A DNA stretch of 64,000 bases from Chryseobacterium carnipullorum (GCF_900142785.1 NZ_FRCD01000004.1:1-64000), one strand, 5' to 3'; numbered from the stretch's first letter, positions 1-8,752 are shown. Program-made: numbers and translations. The notes: generated by a model from the sequence alone, not told the origin.

Positions 1-924
1 CCCAAAAGGCACAACATTATCGATGGTTTAGAAAACATCATTATCTCATTCTATGCCAAAGGAATGAGCGTATCAGACATTGAGGAACAAATCCGTGAAA
101 TGTATGATTTTGAGGTTTCTACTTCCACCATATCACGAATAACCAATGCGGTTGCAAGTGAAGCAGTAAGTTGGCAGAACCGCCCGCTTGAAGATTTGTA
201 TCTCATTGTCTGGATGGATGGGATTGTTTTCAAAGTAAGGGAAAACTCCAAAGTCATTAATAAAACAGTTTATCTGGCTGTTGGATTAAGCCGTGACGGG
301 AGAAAGGAAGTATTGGGAATGTGGCTTGGAAAAAATGAAAGCTCAGCATTCTGGATGAGTGTTCTCACAGATTTAAAAGCCCGTGGTGTGGAGGATATTC
401 TCATCACCGCCACCGATAATTTAAACGGATTTACCCAGACGATCCGCTCTGTCTTTCCCGAATCTCAAACCCAGATTTGTGTTGTGCATCAGATCAGAAA
501 TGCCTGCAAATATGTGGTATGGAAGGACAGAAAAGAATTCTCTGCCGATATGAAGCATATTTACACCGCTCCAACAAAACAAGCAGCTGAACAAGCACTC
601 AATGATTTTGCAGATAAATGGGAAAGTAAATATTCTTATGCTATCCAATCCTGGAGAAACAATTGGGATGAGTTGACCGTATTTTTTGATTTTCCTTTAG
701 AGATCCGAAAAATCATTTATACAACTAATTTAATTGAAAATCTAAACGGAAAAATCCGAAAATACACCAAAAACAAAATGTCTTTTCCTACCGATGATGC
801 CGTAATGAAATCAGTGTATCTGGCATTAAAAGAAGCTACTAAAAAATGGACGATGCCTATCCAAAATTGGGGCATTGTTCTCAACCAATTTATCCTTATT
901 TTTGAAAAAAGGCTCAGATTATAA
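1..924 (+). CDS. IS256-family (mutator-type) transposase, 5' truncated by window edge
   Basis: DDE transposase that would catalyse cut/copy-and-paste movement of its element. The frame is open from base 1, so the annotated part lacks only the N-terminus; an internal ATG at 64 is not the true start. Visible family marks are the first catalytic Asp in VWMDGI, the second Asp in TATDNLNG, the conserved CVVHQIRN block and the catalytic Glu in [12 protein letters not shown]. The C-terminus (..FEKRLRL) ends normally with TAA. No internal stop or frameshift is seen in the visible part, so the element may be functional. It sits in a gene encoded on the opposite strand. Confidence 0.93.
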   Translation, partial: PKRHNIIDGLENIIISFYAKGMSVSDIEEQIREMYDFEVSTSTISRITNAVASEAVSWQNRPLEDLYLIVWMDGIVFKVRENSKVINKTVYLAVGLSRDGRKEVLGMWLGKNESSAFWMSVLTDLKARGVEDILITATDNLNGFTQTIRSVFPESQTQICVVHQIRNACKYVVWKDRKEFSADMKHIYTAPTKQAAEQALNDFADKWESKYSYAIQSWRNNWDELTVFFDFPLEIRKIIYTTNLIENLNGKIRKYTKNKMSFPTDDAVMKSVYLALKEATKKWTMPIQNWGIVLNQFILIFEKRLRL

Positions 925-945
925 AATCCAAGCCTAACTTTTTAA

Positions 946-970
946 CTTACACACTTTGTGGGATAGTGTC
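946..970 (+). repeat. Candidate right terminal inverted repeat of the IS256-family element
   Basis: The sequence ending ..TTTGTGGGATAGTGTC lies about 20 bases after the transposase stop and directly abuts the interrupted host gene. Read from the outside inwards it starts GACACTATCCCAC, a plausible IS256-family end. IS256 elements usually duplicate 8-9 bases of target, so bases 971-979 are the likely duplicated target; the other copy is outside the window. Confidence 0.6.
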
Positions 971-1103
971 CATTTTTCATTGCCGGAATGGTATTTTCGG
1001 GATACAAGGATTTTCCTCCGCGATGCGCCTGATAATCGAAAGACTGAGAGGAATACCATTGGGCCAATACCAGAAAAGCTGCCGTTAAAAATACGTTTTT
1101 CAT
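971..1103 (-). pseudogene. Glycerophosphodiester phosphodiesterase, 5' fragment cut by the insertion sequence
   Basis: An ATG at 1103 (minus strand) opens a 44-codon frame: a signal-peptide-like start (MKNVFLTAAFLVLAQWYSSQS) followed by FDYQAHRGGKSLYPENTIPAM. The HRGG and PENTIPAM motifs are the N-terminal active-site region of the GDPD family, which hydrolyses glycerophosphodiesters to glycerol-3-phosphate and an alcohol. The frame then runs into the end of the IS256-family element. The rest of the gene should lie on the far side of the element, left of this window. The signal peptide implies a periplasmic or lipid-anchored enzyme. The gene is almost certainly inactive. Confidence 0.85.
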
Positions 1104-1191
1104 ATCATGAAATTTTAAATTAACAAATTTAGAATTTACACTTACATCGTATAATAAAGGAATATTAAGCTTTTGATATATTTATAATAAC

Positions 1192-1219
1192 AAAAAGAGC
1201 CAGACTCAATGCCTGGCTT
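1192..1219 (-). terminator. Rho-independent terminator after purF
   Basis: On the minus strand AAGCCAG..CTGGCTCTTTTTG forms a stem followed by a U-run, about 30 bases after the purF stop. Confidence 0.6.
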
Positions 1220-1247
1220 CTTCTTTTTTATTTTGAATCGTAGACTA

Positions 1248-2747
1248 TTAATTAAATAATTCTACCTCCTCTCCTTTTCCTACCGGATATTCTTCTGTGA
1301 AGCATCCGAAACAGTGGTTGGAAGATCCTAAAATCTCTTTCAGGTTATCTGTACTCAGGAATTCTAAAGAGTCCACTCCCAGATAATCTCTGAGCTCTTC
1401 AGTAGTCATATTTGCTGAAATCAGATCGTCTTTAGAAGGCGTATCGATTCCAAGGTAACATGGCGCAATAATCGGCGGAGAAACACTTCTGAAGTGGATC
1501 TCTTTTACGCCTGCGTCTTTCAATATTTTCACCAATCTCTTGGAAGTAGTTCCTCTTACGATAGAATCGTCGATGATGACTACTCTTTTATCCTTGATCT
1601 CAGAAATAATAGGATTAAGCTTAAGATTAACTACCCTTTCCCTCATTTCCTGTGTAGGAACAATGAAACTCCTTCCGATGTATCTGTTTTTGATCAGAAC
1701 CGGGCGAAAAGGGATACCGGAAGCCTTGGAGAACCCTATTGCAGCCGGAACTCCTGAATCAGGAACCCCAATAACGATATCGGCATCTACAGGTGCCTGT
1801 TCCCAGATCTTTTCTCCTGATTTTTCTCTGATTTCGTATACATTGATATTTTCTAAGGTAGAGTCGGGTCTTGCGAAATAGATGTACTCGAAAGAACAGA
1901 TCCTTTGCTTTCCTCTTGCTTCATTGACCATGTAAGAATTCAGTTTACCGGGCTCGTTTTCATTCGTATAAATGATTTCACCTGGTAAAATATCCCGAAC
2001 ATATTGTGCTCCCACAGCATCTAAAGCAACAGATTCTGAAGCAACAACATATGTTTTTTCGTCAACAGCTCCTAAAACTAAAGGACGGATTCCGTTGAAA
2101 TCTCTGAATGCAAAGAATTTATTTCTCGTCATTCCAACCACCGAATAAGCCCCTTCAATTTTTTCCATGGTGGCTTTGATGGCACCACGTAATCCCAGAT
2201 CAAGATTTTTCTGAATTAATCTTAAGATCACCTCAGAATCGGAAGTCGCCCTAAAAACAACGCCTTCAGCTTCCAATTCATTTTTTAATTCTCTTGCATT
2301 GGTAAGATTACCGTTATGCGCAATAGAAAGTATAATCTGATCATATTCGTTTTTAGCGAAAAATGGCTGAAAATTATATTTCTTTTTGTCTCCTGCAGTC
2401 GTGTAACGGGTGTGCCCGATTGCAGAATTTCCCATAAAAGCTTCGGGATCCTGGATCTCTTTATAAACATCCAAAACCAAACCTTCATCTTTCATGTTGG
2501 TGATTTTCCCATCCTTAAGAACAGAAATACCACAGGCTTCCTGGCCTCTGTGCTGCAATGCAAAAAGCCCGAACTGCGAAAGTGAAAACGTATCAAGATC
2601 ATTATCCGAATACATTCCGAAGATACCGCACTCCTCATTCGGGGCGTCCAGTCTTTCTTCTTCCTGCGTTCTGAAAAGATTTCTTCCGTAGGTTTGAGTG
2701 TCAAACTGTTTTAAATATTCACTTTTATGAATGTCTAAACTTTTCAT
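1248..2747 (-). CDS. purF: Amidophosphoribosyltransferase
   Basis: First committed step of purine synthesis: PRPP + glutamine to phosphoribosylamine. At 499 residues it is family-sized. The N-terminal Ntn glutaminase domain has the nucleophile Cys in EECGIFG (about residue 40), so a pro-sequence of about 39 residues must be removed if the first ATG is used. HRGQEACG and the C-terminal PRPP motif VVIIDDSIVRGTTS are present. Cysteines in KQRICSFE, APCYLG and NHCFGC match the four 4Fe-4S ligands of the Bacillus-type enzyme. It shares strand with purC, 460 bases away, with a broken gene between them. Confidence 0.97.
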   Translation of the reverse strand: MKSLDIHKSEYLKQFDTQTYGRNLFRTQEEERLDAPNEECGIFGMYSDNDLDTFSLSQFGLFALQHRGQEACGISVLKDGKITNMKDEGLVLDVYKEIQDPEAFMGNSAIGHTRYTTAGDKKKYNFQPFFAKNEYDQIILSIAHNGNLTNARELKNELEAEGVVFRATSDSEVILRLIQKNLDLGLRGAIKATMEKIEGAYSVVGMTRNKFFAFRDFNGIRPLVLGAVDEKTYVVASESVALDAVGAQYVRDILPGEIIYTNENEPGKLNSYMVNEARGKQRICSFEYIYFARPDSTLENINVYEIREKSGEKIWEQAPVDADIVIGVPDSGVPAAIGFSKASGIPFRPVLIKNRYIGRSFIVPTQEMRERVVNLKLNPIISEIKDKRVVIIDDSIVRGTTSKRLVKILKDAGVKEIHFRSVSPPIIAPCYLGIDTPSKDDLISANMTTEELRDYLGVDSLEFLSTDNLKEILGSSNHCFGCFTEEYPVGKGEEVELFN

Positions 2748-2763
2748 TTCTATTTTTTCTAAA

Positions 2764-2781
2764 TTAGAAGTTAGATATTAG
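2764..2781 (+). repeat. Left arm of an 18-bp inverted repeat flanking the four-helix-bundle pseudogene
   Basis: TTAGAAGTTAGATATTAG; its exact reverse complement occurs at 3180-3197. Additional near copies (TTAGATGTTAGAA) follow directly, so the arm is part of a slightly longer run of TTAGA-type units. Confidence 0.8.
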
Positions 2782-2811
2782 ATGTTAGAATCTAGTCTAA
2801 GTTAACTTCAA

Positions 2812-3171
2812 TTATAATTTTAAACTTTCTTTTAATGAGTATATCATTTTCTGAATTTCAGCTAAAAGTTCTTTTAAAGGTACTATTTTAACTTCAGAAA
2901 TAAAATTAAGATCTATTAATAACTGTAACTGGGTATGCAGCTCATAGGTAGAACCAAATGCAATTCCAAGAAATTGATAGAACTCGTTTTTATTATTTCT
3001 TCCCGCTCCTTCAGCAATATTAGAAGGTATTGAAACTGCACATCTTCTTATTTGAGATCATAAACCAAATTTTTCCTCATTTGGCAGCCCGGCAGAAACC
3101 AAATAAACTTCTTTTACCAAAGTCATCGATTTTTTCCCAACCTTTAAATCTTCTATCCGGTGCGATTTCAT
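2812..3171 (-). pseudogene. Four-helix-bundle protein (23S rRNA intervening-sequence protein family), interrupted by an in-frame stop
   Basis: Read from an ATG at 3171, the frame gives MKSHRIEDLKVGKKSM.. ending at a TAA at 2812, 119 sense-length codons, the usual size for this small all-alpha family. The family signature is clear (SQIRRCAVSIPSNIAEGAGR, then NEFYQFLGIAFGSTYEL). Codon 38, at 3058-3060, is TGA where family members have a sense codon (..FGLxSQIRR), so the gene is broken by one nonsense change; read-through is not excluded. The function of these proteins is not established. The gene lies between purF and purC and is bracketed by an 18-bp perfect inverted repeat, which suggests it arrived as a small cassette. 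Confidence 0.85.
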
Positions 3172-3179
3172 ACTAATTT

Positions 3180-3197
3180 CTAATATCTAACTTCTAA
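3180..3197 (+). repeat. Right arm of the 18-bp inverted repeat flanking the four-helix-bundle pseudogene
   Basis: CTAATATCTAACTTCTAA, the exact reverse complement of 2764-2781; it is followed by another CTTCT unit. It sits between the purC stop and the start of the pseudogene. Confidence 0.8.
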
Positions 3198-3207
3198 CTT
3201 CTCAAAT

Positions 3208-3927
3208 TTACTTACCAAGTAAATTTTTCAATCTATTGTAGATCTCAACGTAAGCTTCGGTAACTTCTCCAAGATCTCTTCTGAATCTGTCTTTATCCAG
3301 TTTCTTCATCGTATCTTTATCCCAAAGTCTGCATGTATCAGGAGAAATTTCGTCTGCAAGGATGATCTCACCGTCTGCCGTTTTTCCTAATTCAATTTTA
3401 AAATCAACAAGGATGATGTTCATTTTATCAAAAAGGTCGATCAGAATTTCGTTGATACCTTCAGTAAGTTTATACATTTCAGCAAGCTCCTCATACGTTG
3501 CCGCTCCTAAGAAAACAGCATGGTGATCGTTGATAAGCGGATCTCCCAATTCGTCTTTTTTGTAGCAGATATCGAAGATGGTCACCGGAGATTTAATTCC
3601 TTCCTCCACTCCTAATCTTTGAGCCATACTTCCTGCGGAGTAGTTTCTTACCACCATTTCCAACGGAATGATGGATACTTTTTTTACCAACTGCTCTCTT
3701 TCGTTCAATTGTTTAATGAAATGAGTTTTAACCCCTTTTTCATTTAAATATTCAAAAATCAGAGTAGTGATCGCGTTGTTCATTTCACCTTTCAAATCAA
3801 CTGACCCTCTTTTTTGAGCATTAAATGCTGTAGCGTCGTCTTTAAAACGTACCACTACTTCGTTAGGATTATCGGTAGCAAATACCTGTTTTGCTTTACC
3901 TTCGTACAACATTTCTTTCTTTTCCAT
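3208..3927 (-). CDS. purC: Phosphoribosylaminoimidazole-succinocarboxamide synthase (SAICAR synthetase)
   Basis: Purine pathway ligase joining CAIR and aspartate with ATP to make SAICAR. The 239-residue length is normal. Recognisable blocks are [10 protein letters not shown] at the N-terminus (ATP-binding loop), [15 protein letters not shown], the signature region [15 protein letters not shown], and [15 protein letters not shown]. It is upstream of purF on the same strand and probably was cotranscribed with it before the pseudogene cassette entered. Confidence 0.97.
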   Translation of the reverse strand: MEKKEMLYEGKAKQVFATDNPNEVVVRFKDDATAFNAQKRGSVDLKGEMNNAITTLIFEYLNEKGVKTHFIKQLNEREQLVKKVSIIPLEMVVRNYSAGSMAQRLGVEEGIKSPVTIFDICYKKDELGDPLINDHHAVFLGAATYEELAEMYKLTEGINEILIDLFDKMNIILVDFKIELGKTADGEIILADEISPDTCRLWDKDTMKKLDKDRFRRDLGEVTEAYVEIYNRLKNLLGK

Positions 3928-3960
3928 TTCTAAATTCTTATTAGTTAGATTTATTTTATA

Positions 3961-4656
3961 TTACTTAATTAAAATTCCTGTTAAAACAGCCAATCCGAAG
4001 CTCAGCAATGTACCAATCAGTACGTATTCTGTAAGCTTTCTCTGTTTGGCCTGTGCAAGATCACTGAATCTGAAAACAGATTTGGCAGCGACCATAAATC
4101 CTACTCCTTCCCAATGATTCACCATAATAAAAGTAAACACCAGAAGGCGTTCTAAAATACCTATATATTTTCCTGCACTCGATAGAGATTCTGTCTGTAA
4201 ACTGCTTTGTGTTTCCGGAACCGGCGTCCATGAAGACAATAGTATTTTTATAAAAATCGAAGCAGGTGTCGTCAGAAACAATGCTGCCATCAGTATCTTT
4301 AAGAACTCTTTATTGCTCAAAAAATCGAAATTGAATTCCTTGAAATAGAATGAGATTCCCAGGATGACCAGAATATGCAGCAACTGGTCAATGAAAAACC
4401 ATGTTTTTTTGTTTTTTACGTTTTGAAAAATAAGTTTTGAAGCATCAATAATAAAATGGGTGATGCCCACAACGAGCGAAACCCACCACAGATCCGTGTT
4501 CCAAAGAAAAACAAAACTTAAAACAGTATGGATCAGAACATGTACATACAAATAAGGGCTTTTCAGCTTACGGCGTTCTTTATCTGCAACCCAAGAGTTT
4601 GGCTGAAGAACAAAATCTCCGAGTAGATGTGCCAATATGAGTTTAGTAAAGATCAT
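3961..4656 (-). CDS. DUF3307 family membrane protein
   Basis: A 231-residue hydrophobic protein with several predicted membrane segments and the N-terminal motif LILAHLLGDFVLQ typical of DUF3307 (His and Asp within the first helix). Function is not known. The start at 4656 is only 2 bases past the stop of the upstream SatD-type gene, so the two are translationally coupled; DUF3307 and SatD genes commonly sit together in Bacteroidota, which suggests a shared role. The C-terminal half carries a polar insert (about residues 140-155) between membrane segments. Confidence 0.85.
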   Translation of the reverse strand: MIFTKLILAHLLGDFVLQPNSWVADKERRKLKSPYLYVHVLIHTVLSFVFLWNTDLWWVSLVVGITHFIIDASKLIFQNVKNKKTWFFIDQLLHILVILGISFYFKEFNFDFLSNKEFLKILMAALFLTTPASIFIKILLSSWTPVPETQSSLQTESLSSAGKYIGILERLLVFTFIMVNHWEGVGFMVAAKSVFRFSDLAQAKQRKLTEYVLIGTLLSFGLAVLTGILIK

Positions 4657-4658
4657 GC

Positions 4659-5264
4659 TTACAGTTCTGAGATTTTCTTTCTAAAATATTGATTCGTTTC
4701 TACGATCAGTTCGTAGTTGGCGCGTTTCAGCCTCTGGCTTACTGAGGACTGTGAAATAGCAAATTTCTTGGCGAGATCTTCCTGGGTGATATCCTGGTTC
4801 ATGATCATTTCGTGAATGATTTCTGCCGTCGCTACCGTCCAGCTGTCAAAATCTTTTGAAGACCATTTCAGGAGGATGTTTAAATCCCTGTCTACAGATT
4901 CGCTTGAGGTTTTTATGGAAACGGTGTGGCCGTCGCTTTTAAGGTCGTTCAGCAATCGTCCGGAATTCACATACGCAGTTCCGTTAGACTCGGTGATCTT
5001 TTCAGAGGAAAAATTCTCTTCGCCAATGCCTATGGCAATTCTTACGTCTAAATTCTCCTGACTTCTTATAAGGGACTTAATGGCTAGAAAACGCCAGAAT
5101 ACTTCATCTATACTACATTTGAACTGAAACTCATCTCCCCTGTAGATTTCCCATGCGAGCGGTGAACTTCCCCAGTTTTCCAGGAGATTCTTGAGTCTGG
5201 TGATCCAAACTTCTGTGTCTGCATGCTGTGAATTTATAATATCACCGGTTATGACCGCTATCAT
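4659..5264 (-). CDS. SatD family protein with C-terminal helix-turn-helix
   Basis: The 201-residue protein begins MIAVITGDIINSQ, the conserved SatD start, followed by RGDEFQF and an Ala/Ile-Gly segment (VRIAIGIGE) reminiscent of nucleotide-cyclase-like folds. Residues about 155-185 (TQEDLAKKFAISQSSVSQRLKRA) are a clear helix-turn-helix. The protein therefore looks like a ligand- or nucleotide-sensing DNA-binding regulator; its ligand is unknown. It overlaps a promoter with three spaced palindromes directly upstream of its ATG, so autoregulation is likely (inference). It is coupled to the DUF3307 membrane protein downstream. Confidence 0.85.
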   Translation of the reverse strand: MIAVITGDIINSQHADTEVWITRLKNLLENWGSSPLAWEIYRGDEFQFKCSIDEVFWRFLAIKSLIRSQENLDVRIAIGIGEENFSSEKITESNGTAYVNSGRLLNDLKSDGHTVSIKTSSESVDRDLNILLKWSSKDFDSWTVATAEIIHEMIMNQDITQEDLAKKFAISQSSVSQRLKRANYELIVETNQYFRKKISEL

Positions 5265-5268
5265 TATG

Positions 5269-5350
5269 CAAATATAAGCATAATTACTTATAAATAAAAA
5301 ATATAAGCAGAAACACTTATAGATATTGATTATTAGTGAATCTGCTTATA
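5269..5350 (-). promoter_or_regulatory. satD promoter overlapped by three palindromic operators at 29-bp spacing
   Basis: Three 20-bp sites share the form TATAAG-N8-CTTATA: 5273-5292, 5302-5321 (both exact) and 5331-5350 (left arm TATTAG, one mismatch). Their starts are exactly 29 bp apart. On the minus strand a TATATTTG -10 box (5269-5276) overlaps the first palindrome, placing the transcription start at or next to the ATG (5264), so the mRNA may be leaderless. A regulator bound at the first site should block RNA polymerase. The HTH protein encoded immediately downstream is the obvious candidate. Confidence 0.75.
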
Positions 5351-5425
5351 TCAATGATGTCTTGTTGAAAAGGTTTTTAAACCATATTTTTCGTTAAGCC
5401 GACGATAAAAGCTCGCTGTATTTTA

Positions 5426-7324
5426 TTATTTTTTGATAAACTGATGCGCCTTGTCATCAAGTTTTAAGAAATATAACCCGGCAGAAAGATTCTGTACAGA
5501 AATATTTTTCTTAGTTTTAAACGGATCTTTTTCGGAATAAATTATTTTTCCTGAAAGATCGATGATCTGCGCCATTTTAACATCCTGCATTTCTCCGCTT
5601 ACAGAAAGATAATCATCAGCAGGATTTGGATATATTTTGAATTCTTTGCTTGAAGTCATAAGATCAGTGGCAGATAATACTCCAAGATTCTGACAGTAGT
5701 TGATAGGATAGGATTCCCATTCTGAAATAGTAAAGGCTGCTGCAGGCTGATTTACATTTGCTTTTCGATATAACGAAATATTGCTGTTTGTATTCGTTGT
5801 CCCTTTCAACCCAACTCCATCCACAGTTCCAAAACCTTTATAGGCCAATTCCACATATTGACTTCCTGTATAAGTCATGGGAGTGGAAGCAGTCACAAAC
5901 TTTGCTTGTGAATTAGCATAACAAGTAAAGGCAGCGTTGGGGTTCAAAATTACAATGGTCTCGTTATTGGCAACTTTGCCTTCAAGCTGAAAACTATCTG
6001 AGAAATAATAATTGGTTCCACTGTAAAACTGAATGTTTAAATTGTAATTATTCAGATTAACTTCGTGTCCCGTTTTATTGGTGATTTCTATGGCTTTATT
6101 GTTTGAACTTCCTTCAATATATTTGGTAATCATTAAATCCTTTGCAAAACCATCTGAAGCAATGGTCGTTGCAGTGGCACTGTTACTGATTGGAGATTCA
6201 AGATACCCTTTATCATATGATTTTACAGTAAAAGTATAAGTTGTTGATGGAGTCAGCCGATCAATTGAAATACTGGTGCTTTTGGTAGTCGCAATAGGCG
6301 TTGCAGCACCATTCATATAAATTTTGTATCCTAAAATATCGGTATCTGTACTCGGAGTCCAGCTTAAATTAACAAAATTGGCATTTTGCTGAACTACTGA
6401 CAGGTTTGTTGGGGCAGTAGGCGCCGTTGTATCAGGAGTTTCAGACCAAATTAAATCAACCCAACCTGGGTTATCAATAAATGGGTTTCTATTTTTCTGA
6501 ATACTGTATACAATATTATTTCTGTCGATTTCCCTTTGTGAAACAGGGTCCAAAGCATTCCATTGTTTTAACATCGTAATATAAGCCGGTTCAAAGGCAC
6601 GTTCTTCGGTTCCATCGAACTGGGATTCGTCATTGGCCGGAGTTGTTCCTGCATTATGATTGAATCCGTTCAGCTTTCCTTCATATCTTACCGCAAAATA
6701 CAGCAATGCTCTGGCAACATCTCCCTTAAATTCATTGATTGGTTCATAAACACGTCCTGTATAAGCTAAACCTGGAGTAGCATCGTTTGCAACTTTTGAA
6801 CCATTAGTAAAATTATAATAAATTGTTGATCCTGCTACACCATACGGGTAATTGGATCTTCTTTGATTGATCCAACCATCAACAGGTACAACGTAAAACA
6901 GATCAGAGTACATAGGATAATTACTAATGCTTCCTGTACTGAATGTACTTTGTGGAATCATATGCTCCCGGTTCCAGGCTTGTCCTTCTCCTGTAATGGA
7001 ACCTGACCCCTGCAATTGCGTGGAATTATATTCATAAACATCTGCTCCATTCGGAATTTCTGAATAAATATCCAATAATATATAATTTCCAACGGAAGGA
7101 TTATTGGTGCTATTATGATCATAATAAACATCCAAATCTGTTTGTTTATAATATTCCTGCAAATCACCATAATGCCAGTTTACGTTCTTCGCAGCAATAA
7201 TATCATGCAATTTAGACTTCAGCGTATAACCTGTAAGCCCGGCTGTTCCGTCATAATATCCTGCGGGAGCCTGGGCAGACATCAATGACGTGATTAAAAT
7301 AATAGGTAGTAGAAGTTTTTTCAT
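5426..7324 (-). CDS. Secreted endonuclease I family nuclease with FnIII, lamin-tail-like and T9SS sorting domains
   Basis: A 632-residue modular exported nuclease. Signal peptide MKKLLLPIILITSLMSAQA; residues about 20-290 form an endonuclease I (EndA/NucM-type) domain with the catalytic motif AWNREHMIPQS and a second block GDVARALLYFAVRY. Residues about 300-385 are a fibronectin type III repeat (APTAPTNLSV .. TYTFTVKSYD), followed by a lamin-tail-like domain (about 395-540, KAIEITNKTGHEVNL). The C-terminus (FKIYPNPADDYLSV .. GLYFLKLDD) is a T9SS type A sorting signal, so the enzyme is probably secreted or attached to the surface to degrade extracellular nucleic acid. Confidence 0.9.
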   Translation of the reverse strand: MKKLLLPIILITSLMSAQAPAGYYDGTAGLTGYTLKSKLHDIIAAKNVNWHYGDLQEYYKQTDLDVYYDHNSTNNPSVGNYILLDIYSEIPNGADVYEYNSTQLQGSGSITGEGQAWNREHMIPQSTFSTGSISNYPMYSDLFYVVPVDGWINQRRSNYPYGVAGSTIYYNFTNGSKVANDATPGLAYTGRVYEPINEFKGDVARALLYFAVRYEGKLNGFNHNAGTTPANDESQFDGTEERAFEPAYITMLKQWNALDPVSQREIDRNNIVYSIQKNRNPFIDNPGWVDLIWSETPDTTAPTAPTNLSVVQQNANFVNLSWTPSTDTDILGYKIYMNGAATPIATTKSTSISIDRLTPSTTYTFTVKSYDKGYLESPISNSATATTIASDGFAKDLMITKYIEGSSNNKAIEITNKTGHEVNLNNYNLNIQFYSGTNYYFSDSFQLEGKVANNETIVILNPNAAFTCYANSQAKFVTASTPMTYTGSQYVELAYKGFGTVDGVGLKGTTNTNSNISLYRKANVNQPAAAFTISEWESYPINYCQNLGVLSATDLMTSSKEFKIYPNPADDYLSVSGEMQDVKMAQIIDLSGKIIYSEKDPFKTKKNISVQNLSAGLYFLKLDDKAHQFIKK

Positions 7325-7466
7325 TCCTTAAAAATTGGGAGGCTAAAATAGTAAATTAAAACACTTAAAGTTCTGAAAAATTTATTAAAAAATCATTAAT
7401 TAACAAAATATAAAAAATTGATTATTAAAATATTGCGTATAAGATATTATGAGCTAAATAATTATT

Positions 7467-7496
7467 TTTGGCTTTCCGTCAATTTAATTATCTTTG
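7467..7496 (+). promoter_or_regulatory. Bacteroidota-type promoter of the acyl-CoA dehydrogenase gene
   Basis: TTTG at 7467-7470 and TATCTTTG at 7489-7496 with an 18-base spacer match the TTTG/TAnnTTTG consensus. Transcription should start near 7503, which rules out the TTG at 7494 as a start and supports the ATG at 7518. Confidence 0.75.
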
Positions 7497-7517
7497 GGAA
7501 CTAACTATTTTATCTAT

Positions 7518-8657
7518 ATGAATACAGAGACTATTGACAACATTAAAATGATAGCGGAAACAGCAAGAGAATTTGCTGAGAAAAATATCAGACCTAATAT
7601 TATGGAGTGGGACGAGAGCCAGACGTTTCCAAAAGACTTATTTCACCAGTTAGGAGAAATGGGATTTATGGGAATTGTAGTTCCTGAGCAGTACGGAGGT
7701 TCTGGGCTTGGCTATCATGAATATGTTACCATTCTGGATGAGATCTCTCAGGTAGACCCGTCTATTGGTCTTTCTGTGGCAGCACACAATTCACTTTGTA
7801 CCAATCATATCTATGAGTTCGGAAATGAAGAGCAGAGAAACAAATGGCTTCCACAACTGGCTTCAGGAAAGGTAATCGGCGCATGGGGACTTACAGAGCA
7901 CAATACAGGTTCTGATTCAGGTGGAATGTCTACCACTGCTGTAAAAGATGGTGATGAATGGATTATCAACGGAGCTAAAAACTTTATTACTCACGCGATT
8001 TCAGGAGATATTGCTGTCGTAATGACAAGAACAGGAGAAATAGGGGCTAAAAACAACTCTACTGCTTTTGTTCTGGAAAAAGGAATGCCTGGTTTCACTT
8101 CAGGTAAAAAAGAAAACAAACTAGGAATGCGTGCTTCTGAAACGGCTGAGCTTATTTTTGACAGCGTTCGTGTACCGGATTCGCACCGTTTGGGAGAAGT
8201 AGGAGAAGGATTCAAACAAGCGATGAAAATTTTGGATGGCGGAAGAATTTCTATTGCTGCTTTAAGTTTAGGGACAGCAAGAGGCGCTTATAAAGCTGCT
8301 TTAAAATATGCCAAAGAAAGACATCAGTTTGGAAAAGCAATCGCTGAATTTCAGGCGATCAACTTTATGCTGGCTGATATGGCGACAGAAATTGATGCAG
8401 CTGAGCTTTTAATCCAAAGAGCTTCAACATTGAAAAATGCCAAGCAAAAAATGACTAAAGAAGGAGCAATGGCAAAATTGTATGCTTCTGAAGCATGTGT
8501 AAGAATTTCTAATAATGCGGTTCAGATCTTCGGAGGTTACGGATACACAAAGGACTTCCCTGCTGAAAAATTCTACAGAGATTCTAAATTATGTACAATC
8601 GGTGAAGGAACTTCAGAGATCCAGAGAATGGTGATCGGAAGAGATATTACAAAATAA
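7518..8657 (+). CDS. Acyl-CoA dehydrogenase
   Basis: FAD enzyme that introduces the alpha,beta double bond in acyl-CoA during fatty acid or branched-chain amino acid breakdown, passing electrons to ETF. 379 residues from the ATG chosen here. Domain order is normal: N-terminal helices, middle beta domain with WGLTEHNTGSDSGG and NGAKNFITH (FAD/substrate contacts), C-terminal helices with RHQFGKAIAEFQ and FGGYGYTKDFPAEKFYRD. The Glu in IGEGTSEIQ is in the position of the catalytic base of short/medium-chain enzymes. It is a single-gene unit. Chain-length specificity cannot be read from the sequence. Confidence 0.95.
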   Translation: MNTETIDNIKMIAETAREFAEKNIRPNIMEWDESQTFPKDLFHQLGEMGFMGIVVPEQYGGSGLGYHEYVTILDEISQVDPSIGLSVAAHNSLCTNHIYEFGNEEQRNKWLPQLASGKVIGAWGLTEHNTGSDSGGMSTTAVKDGDEWIINGAKNFITHAISGDIAVVMTRTGEIGAKNNSTAFVLEKGMPGFTSGKKENKLGMRASETAELIFDSVRVPDSHRLGEVGEGFKQAMKILDGGRISIAALSLGTARGAYKAALKYAKERHQFGKAIAEFQAINFMLADMATEIDAAELLIQRASTLKNAKQKMTKEGAMAKLYASEACVRISNNAVQIFGGYGYTKDFPAEKFYRDSKLCTIGEGTSEIQRMVIGRDITK

Positions 8658-8716
8658 TTGATCATTTTTTAATTCTGATCATAAAATGCAATAGAGAATT
8701 ATTCTATTAATAAATG

Positions 8717-8752
8717 AATAGCATACGTATTTTGCGTATGCTATTTTCTTTT
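8717..8752 (+). terminator. Terminator after the acyl-CoA dehydrogenase gene
   Basis: A perfect 11-bp stem (AATAGCATACG / CGTATGCTATT) with a 7-base loop followed by TTCTTTTTTT. Confidence 0.85.

Larger units (their letters stand above)
1..970 (+). mobile_element. IS256-family insertion sequence, right part only
   Basis: The window opens inside an insertion sequence. It contains most of a transposase gene followed by about 45 non-coding bases ending in a candidate right terminal inverted repeat. The right boundary is set at about 970 because the reading frame of a host gene (a glycerophosphodiester phosphodiesterase, minus strand) begins exactly there and is cut. The left end and its inverted repeat lie outside the window, so the direct target repeat cannot be confirmed. 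Confidence 0.85.

Noticed and set aside
5273..5350. Regular 29-bp spacing looks CRISPR-like
   Set aside because: Only three 20-bp palindromic sites with 9-bp A-rich gaps, no spacer-length unique sequence and no cas genes; it overlaps a promoter.
7494..7517. TTG start adding 8 residues to the acyl-CoA dehydrogenase
   Set aside because: It overlaps the -10 box and lies upstream of the predicted transcription start; ATG at 7518 fits the family.
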